Source: Mesorhabditis belari
Lineage: Eukaryota; Nematoda; Chromadorea; Rhabditida; Rhabditidae
NCBI GenBank assembly: GCA_958450365.1
Contig: CAUEEP010000517.1
Coordinates: 184,782 to 248,781, forward strand
Direction of reading: 5' to 3'
DNA: 64,000 nt
This document shows positions 58,301 to 64,000 of the stretch, piece by piece. Under the pieces are notes generated by a model. It saw only the letters and a list, made by a program, of their open reading frames with translations, made no database searches and was not told where the DNA came from. Position numbers and translations under genes: made by a program. Within the stretch, counting starts at the first letter, position 1, and every line of letters starts with the position of its first letter.

Positions 58301-61300
58301 TGTGTCGATAAATAAAAATATTTTCATAGCGCGTTTAAGAATTTGAAACGGTTGATTTAGCAAAAAGTTTCTATTTTGAAAATTTTTGCTTTTTACAGTA
58401 TGCTTATTTTTCGTGTTTTTTAGGTTTTAAGACATGCTCTTTCTAATAGGAAAAAATTAATAGTTGTAGCAGTGTTCAAAATGCAAAATTCGCTATTTTA
58501 GAGGGTGCATTTACGAATTTGAAACGCGCTGTATTTTTGGTTCTTCAATAGGATCAACCATAAAAAGCCATTCTTTAAAATGTTTTCCTAACTTGTTCTC
58601 ATTTATTCAAAGCCAAGTGTCTTTTTTTAGCGTCTCATAATGTTTAACTTACTCATTTCACTCATTCATCTTCATTCCAGAAATTATGGTCACGTCTGTT
58701 GACTGAAAGCCTCAACGACTCGAAAGGCACTCATGTCGTGGTAGGCATTGAATGGGGATGCAATGTGATCGTTTCACTCGATTTTGATTGTTCGTTGGCT
58801 GAAAATCTGGAAGAAACCCAGAAAAGGATCTCCTCGAATGTTCAAAATCTCGTCAATCTACTCAAGCTGGGTGAAGTCAGTAATGGAGATTTGAGCCTCG
58901 AGGAAAGCTTCAAGGTCAAGGTAAGCTATTTTTAATAGTAGTGAGTGCTTATACATTAGTCTAAATTTAAATTTAATTAATCTACTTCTAGGTTTTCACC
59001 GACGATCCAAATCCAACCGTTGCTAGCCCTCGAACCCTCAGTGGAACGTTGAGAACTTTGCAAGAGGCCGCACATCACTCGGACAACGGTAAAAGGTTGG
59101 ACCTTTGCTTTAAGCGATTTTTGAAAATTATCGAATTGGCAACAAAATAAACAGTAAAACGCATCTATTAGGTTTAATACTAAGTCTTTACCCTTTCATT
59201 TCATTATCTAAATGAATGAGTCTCAAACTACCAAATACTGAACTGTTTCTTTCATTATAAATGTTTATCGTTTTTTAAACAATTTTGATTATTTTAGAAT
59301 AATCTTCGGGACCGAAAACTGGTTTTTTTAATATTGAAAAATGAGCACAAAAAAACCCCTAAGCGGATTATTCTGAAATTTTGATTGTAGACCTAACTTT
59401 GAGCTATCTAACGAAACAACCGTATTGGTAGCTTGAGACTTATTCAATTCGAAAATAAATTTGGGTACAAGGCTTAGTACTCCATCAAATAAACACGACG
59501 CTAATCAAAATAATGAAGATCATTTTCAGGATTCCTATAAACTACCTTTTGCTCGATTTGAAGAGCCTCTTCAAAGAGCTGAAAATGCCTCATGAAGCGG
59601 ATGCATCATTCAAAAAACTTTCCAAAAAACAGGTTAGCTATTTGGAACAGGACTAAATAAAAATCTTTTAGCTTGAGCGTTTGACAATAACAATGATTGA
59701 TGCAGAGAGTCAATTCGAAGTGATTGAGCAAATGGGTCGTTTTATCGAACGTCGGCTCCGGGAGGTAAACTTTGATGTTTAAATAAAAAAAATCAGAATA
59801 GCATCTAATAATTCATCTAATTGACTCAACTTTCTCAAGAACTTCTTTTATTTTCATCAAATTTAGCTCTCAAAAGAGGAACTCAACGAGTTCATGGCCT
59901 ACTACGAGCAATGTGCAACGAACAAATTAACTTTGAGAAAAGCTGTGGTATGTTAACTTCAAATCAATGAAAGTCTTTAGTTTATTTTAGAAAGCTCTTC
60001 TCCCACAAGCTCGAGGCAACAATGAAGATGCGCGGGAAGAGATCGTCGAGATTTCACTTAAAGAATACAATGAATGGGCTACGGTGAAGGGTGTCGAAAA
60101 CTTCCACGAACGCTTCGCGAACATGATTGGTTCATTGAAATTTTTTGAGGAAATGGCTGGATGTGAGATTGTTTTTGTCAAGTCGCACTCGGATTATCTG
60201 AAGCTGAAGTCGGATGGGAAAAGTTTTGTCGTAAGTTTCGATTCATTTAAGCCTCAACAGATAGGCAAATACAAGTAGTATTTGATCAAGTGAAGCCACT
60301 TGTGCAAATTCTATTTAAATAACTCGGATGTAGCGTAGATTCTAAATGCAAAAATTTACGTAAGATGTCACAACTGAAGTCTTTTTGTGAACTTTACTTG
60401 AGCCATTGTTTGCTCATACGATTTCAAAGGTAGAAAATTTTAATAGAGATCAGCAACAAAAACAACAAATGGCTTTTTAGGTATTTGAATTTGAGTAAAA
60501 ACGGCTTTTCAGAATTTCTTAAAGGGCAATTTGTAAATAAATAATAGGACTTTCTGATAGAAAAACCATAGATTGATTGGCTCATTATTCATTTAAAAAA
60601 GCGTACAAGACTTTCCGGCCAACCTGATAAACTTTCAGGTACTTTTCTACTCGTTGAAGAAGATCTGGAACCAGAATAGTCAAGCCCTCTACACGACCAA
60701 CCTATTCAAATATTGGGCATCACTCAACGACAAGGAGCATCTCTATATTGCCGTCAATGCAGACGAACAATCGGAGATCCAATTGAAAGAAGGCCTACCA
60801 GAAGGGACTCGGATTTGTCATTTCGATAATGGAAAATACACAGATACAGACTGCCTTGCACATTATGAAACCTATCGTAGTACGAATTTTGCAAAGAGAA
60901 CAGCCGATCCGGTTCCTTCACAAAAGCCTTCTCTCAATCTCATCAGAGCCAGTCTCCCATGCCCGAATGCTGAATGTTGTCGTCAATCGGAGGAGCCGAG
61001 AATTTGGATTTGTAAGAGTTGCAATAAGGAACTCGAATATGATCTGGGGAATAAGTTCTACTGCGGGTGAGTGCTTTAAGATTTGGAATAGAGAATTTTT
61101 ATAAAGAATCACTGATAATTGCGAGACAAAAATATTTGATTAAGTTAGTTAAATGAAATGTTTGCTAAACTAGTGTTGCTAAACTGCTTAAATTCTGACA
61201 ATCGATTAAAAAATTTAGGTGTGGTGCCTGTGATGTCACGAGTTTCACTTTCCGTTGCTGCAATGATTTTCACGGAAATGAATTTCTTGCCTTTGATGAG

Positions 61301-61703
61301 CAACGACTCAAACGCTACTTATCCACATTGACTCCCTATGAGAGGATAAACATTCTGGTAAACCCCACTAATGTTCTTAAAAAGTTTGCTTTCAGGTAAT
61401 CGGCAAGACTGGTGTGGGAAAGTCGACGTGGATTAACGCGACGGCCACCTATATTTCTCACGATACACTCGAGGCAGCTGCCGCCAACGAGTTCACTCAT
61501 TTGATCCCCTTTCAGTTCACCACCACAAATGTTACACCTGAGAAAACGGACATCATTAAGGTGAAAGAAGTTTTAATACTTATAGTAGTACTACAAGTGC
61601 TGTGTGTAACAGTAGGACAAGTGTGTTATTAAAAATTTTAGAAGTAGTCCAGTCTAGTCTAGTAGTCATCTCGTGTGGCCAAAAGAGCTGTTTAAGCAAG
61701 TGC

Positions 61704-62195
61704 ACATCGGCGCGAAATAAGGCAAAAAAGTGTTTTTTAACAAAAAATTCTGTAAAAATGCGTACTAGATGCAAAAAATTATGGAGAATTCAAAAATCGT
61801 AGTTATTTGAAATTTTGTCTGGCTCAATTTCGAGCAAAGTGCGTTTTTGTCAAATTTTCTATGTTAAGTTTTCTTTCCAAGGTTCTAAAATGAATATATC
61901 GGAACAAATCAAAAAACCCCGGCGGTTTTGGGTCAAGCTTGTGGCGATGAACATTTTAGTAAAAAAAGATAAAAATTGGATAACTCAGCGTGGAGTTATT
62001 AAGTTTTGAAAGAAAACGTTCAAAAGCTACCGTAACCTTCACATTTCCGCATTCTAAAAGACACCCTTTTCTAGAGTCGTACGCAAATTTCATAATTGTG
62101 CAACTTTTCGTTGTCGGCAACAATCGCTTTTATGTTTTCCGTTTTTCATGTTCTCCGTTTTTATGTTTATTCACTTTCTTAAGCTCCTTTTTCAG
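61704..62195. other. Junction between gene fragment and next element
   Basis: Homology with the GTPase gene ends at about 61703. AT-rich sequence follows, without a clear TIR, up to the acceptor ttttcag at 62189-62195. A tRNA or known repeat was not recognised. Confidence 0.4.
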
Positions 62196-63744
62196 ATGAG
62201 TCGCCCAAAAAAATCGAAAATTGCTGCTCAAAAGGCAAGAAAGGCTCAATTGGATAGCAAAAAGGATGTTAGAGAAGCTTTGGAAATAGCAAATCAGAAT
62301 CAAGAGATATTGCGACCTCTAAGAAGCAAAAGGATGAAAATTCTCAGAAAAATGAAAAGTGATAAGAAGAAACAAAAGCTATTTTTCGCTCAACGAGCTC
62401 GACAAATCCGCGCAAAATACAAGAGGCATAAGAGGAACAAATTGCCCATTTCTTCTCCTGTTTCACCTCATCAAACGTTAGCTGTATTTTCAAAAGCAGA
62501 AATTTCTCGTTTTTCACATCGACTCTACAGCAAGTATGCTCATTTTGCAAGTGAGTATAAAATGAGACAGGTGATATCCGAAGTGAATCAAAAAGTTGAA
62601 TATGTTATTTCAAACGGGATTGTTCAATTGAAGGATATAAAAGAAGCGCTTCGTTTCCGTCTTAAACGTGTGCCCAGCAAAGAGGCACAGAGAATTTTGC
62701 TGATGGCAGACAAGGGTTTTGAAACGACAAAATTGACCGTCATGTTTCCTGATAAGAGCAACAAATCTCAATCTAGATACAATCACCTAATACTAGCAGT
62801 TTGGAAAGGGAGAGACGACAACAAAAGTCTACAAAAATTTAACGAAGTCTATAGAGAGCTTGTTGATATGAAATTCACCGTCTTCATTGGAGGCGATCTG
62901 TGCTTTTTAGCTTCTCTTTATGGACTATCAAATGCAGCAACTTATCCTTGCGTTTGGTGTTTTTTCAAAGCCAAAAAACAACGCAAAATAGACGGGTGTC
63001 CAGAGAAATTGGATTGGAGTATTTATCCGGAAAGATCTATAAAAACGTTTGACGAACTACTCAAAATAGATTCAAATAATTCGGAATTGCGCAAAGGTGT
63101 TTTTCAAAAATACGTTTGGCCGACTGAACCGACGCATGTCGTTCCTCCATCACTCCATATAAAGCTCGGCATCGGAAACCGTATCTATAAAGAGTTGGAA
63201 CAAGAAGCCCGACAAGCTTCACCATCTGAATGGGATGCTTTTGCATTATTAGCACAAAAATTGGGATTCACGCGATCGTTTAAATCGGAAGATCTCAATG
63301 GTCCGAAGCTGAAGAGATTATGTGAAAATCGAGAGGAATTTAAGGTTCTAGTCAACTCACAAAAATATAAGGATCTATCCGACTGCCTGGAAAAGTTTTC
63401 GACATTCTCTAATCCTATTGGCTCCACTGAGCAAAACATGAAAGACGACGATATTAAAAAAAATCCTTACTTCTATTAAGCCATTGCTCGCAAAACTTGA
63501 AGAATTGGAAATTGGATCCCGCTCAACAAAGATCCATGTATTGCTAGCACATGTGCCGGAATTTCTTCAACGCCATCGTTGCTTAGGTGCAATGTCTGAA
63601 GAAGGATTAGAAGGCTTACATTCAATTTTTGAGCAAATTCGGAAAAAAATCAAACGTTCGGACGAAATGGAAAACTTGTTATTTACTCGGAAAAAATGTG
63701 CCGTGAACGTTTTTCTATATGATCTTGGTTTCTTGCTTTCTTGA
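62196..63744 (+). pseudogene. Unfamiliar transposase-like protein, one frameshift
   Basis: The ATG at 62196 follows ttttcag directly, so this may be an internal exon or a trans-spliced start. The frame gives 427 residues to 63479; a second frame, 63484-63744, supplies about 86 more after a shift at the A-run 63457-63464. The N-terminus is a Lys/Arg-rich coiled stretch. The core has Leu-Met-Ala-Asp-Lys-Gly-Phe-Glu, Phe-Ile-Gly-Gly-Asp-Leu-Cys-Phe-Leu, Tyr-Pro-Cys-Val-Trp-Cys and Pro-Pro-Ser-Leu-His-Ile-Lys-Leu-Gly. The tail has His-Val-Pro-Glu-Phe and Ser-Glu-Glu-Gly-Leu-Glu-Gly-Leu-His. Separated acidic residues, a CxxC and a late SEEG-LH suggest a DDE-type transposase of a poorly described superfamily. 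I cannot name it. The remaining 256 bases of the window show no gene. Confidence 0.6.
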
Positions 63745-64000
63745 GTTAAATTTGTTATTATATTGTTACTATATGTTAAATTTGTTTCTACTTAGCTAAA
63801 AAAAATTTATTTAGCAAAACAAAATACAACTCTCCCGAGACGGTGGCAACAACAATACTCAACATAACCTTGCACATGAGTTGGAGAAGAAACGATCCTA
63901 AAAAAGTTCTATCAACAAAGCCATCCGTCCATTAATTTAATGAAAAAACCTAACTTTGTTGATGGCAGACGATGAGATAAAAAAATACGAAGCAGAATGA

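Larger units (their letters stand above)
55957..58531 (+). mobile_element. Tc1-like element, itself carrying a mariner
   Basis: Ends cagtgcgtttcaaattctta and gaatttgaaacgcgctg are inverted repeats, flanked by TA at 55955-55956 and 58532-58533. The arms are long (over 200 bp), with a second cgtttcaaattcttaaacgc motif inside each arm (about 57405 and 58325). The corresponding site in the intact gene has a single TA near 40144, so the empty target is visible. The left arm is split by the mariner at 56045-57305. Confidence 0.9.
55259..61560 (+). pseudogene. Partial second copy of the GTPase-fusion gene
   Basis: Exons equivalent to 1-12 of the gene at 39448: 55259-55374, 55413-55557, 55601-55714, 58681-58920, 58992-59095, 59530-59632, 59672-59764, 59867-59947, 59991-60230, 60639-61066, 61219-61357, 61396-61560. 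Introns align too; overall identity is high, with a few per cent differences and mostly conservative replacements. The third intron contains a 2.6-kb nested transposon. Homology starts at about 55060 (39247 in the first copy) and stops at about 61703 (43493). The P-loop exon is therefore present, while the rest of the G domain and the C-terminal half are missing. The exons remain open, so a truncated product of about 650 residues is conceivable. Confidence 0.85.

Overview
The window looks like nuclear DNA of a nematode, probably a rhabditid. It is AT-rich, coding sequence is cut into many short exons with TTTCAG-type acceptors, and the recognisable genes belong to nematode-typical families. 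Much of the rest is DNA transposons and their palindromic derivatives, one RTE-type retrotransposon, many tandem repeats and tRNA-related sequences. No bacterial, plastid or viral block is evident.

Layout. 1-6.8 kb is repeats: a pentamer array, a TTC/TCA array, a 24-mer array, a HindIII-site-rich satellite beside a mariner fragment, and a TIR element. 6.83-23.82 kb (+) is one large Cys-loop ligand-gated channel gene (PAR motif, so probably anion-selective, resembling the nematode ACC/LGC-46 group). Its introns hold nested TIR elements, a four-copy tRNA-derived array, an apparently intact tRNA-Gly(GCC), satellites, and a TIR element carrying an antisense copy of one of the gene's own exons. 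26.46-28.97 kb (+) is a two-exon F-box gene with a large palindrome in its intron. 32.6-34.36 kb (+) is a secreted protein made only of the non-catalytic b and b' domains of protein disulfide isomerase. A decayed isochorismatase-family fragment (-) and two Tc1-like elements follow.

39.45-47.11 kb (+) is a 23-exon gene for a protein of about 1190 residues: a stonustoxin-like (MACPF-related) N-terminus, a zinc-ribbon-like segment, a P-loop GTPase, and further Cys pairs and helices. Its first half is duplicated at 55.06-61.70 kb. That copy is broken by a Tc1-like element that itself contains a mariner, and it ends just after the P-loop exon. Between the copies lie rearranged pieces of the PDI-like gene, a full-length RTE (48.24-51.29 kb, -) whose 5' end resembles 5S rRNA, and a six-exon gene for a small secreted cysteine-rich protein (52.40-54.40 kb, -). 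62.2-63.7 kb (+) encodes an unfamiliar transposase-like protein with one frameshift.

The single-copy genes show no obvious common pathway. The best candidates for something new are the pore-former-like/GTPase fusion, the RTE element with a 5S-rRNA-like head, and the TIR element with an antisense host exon inside the same gene.
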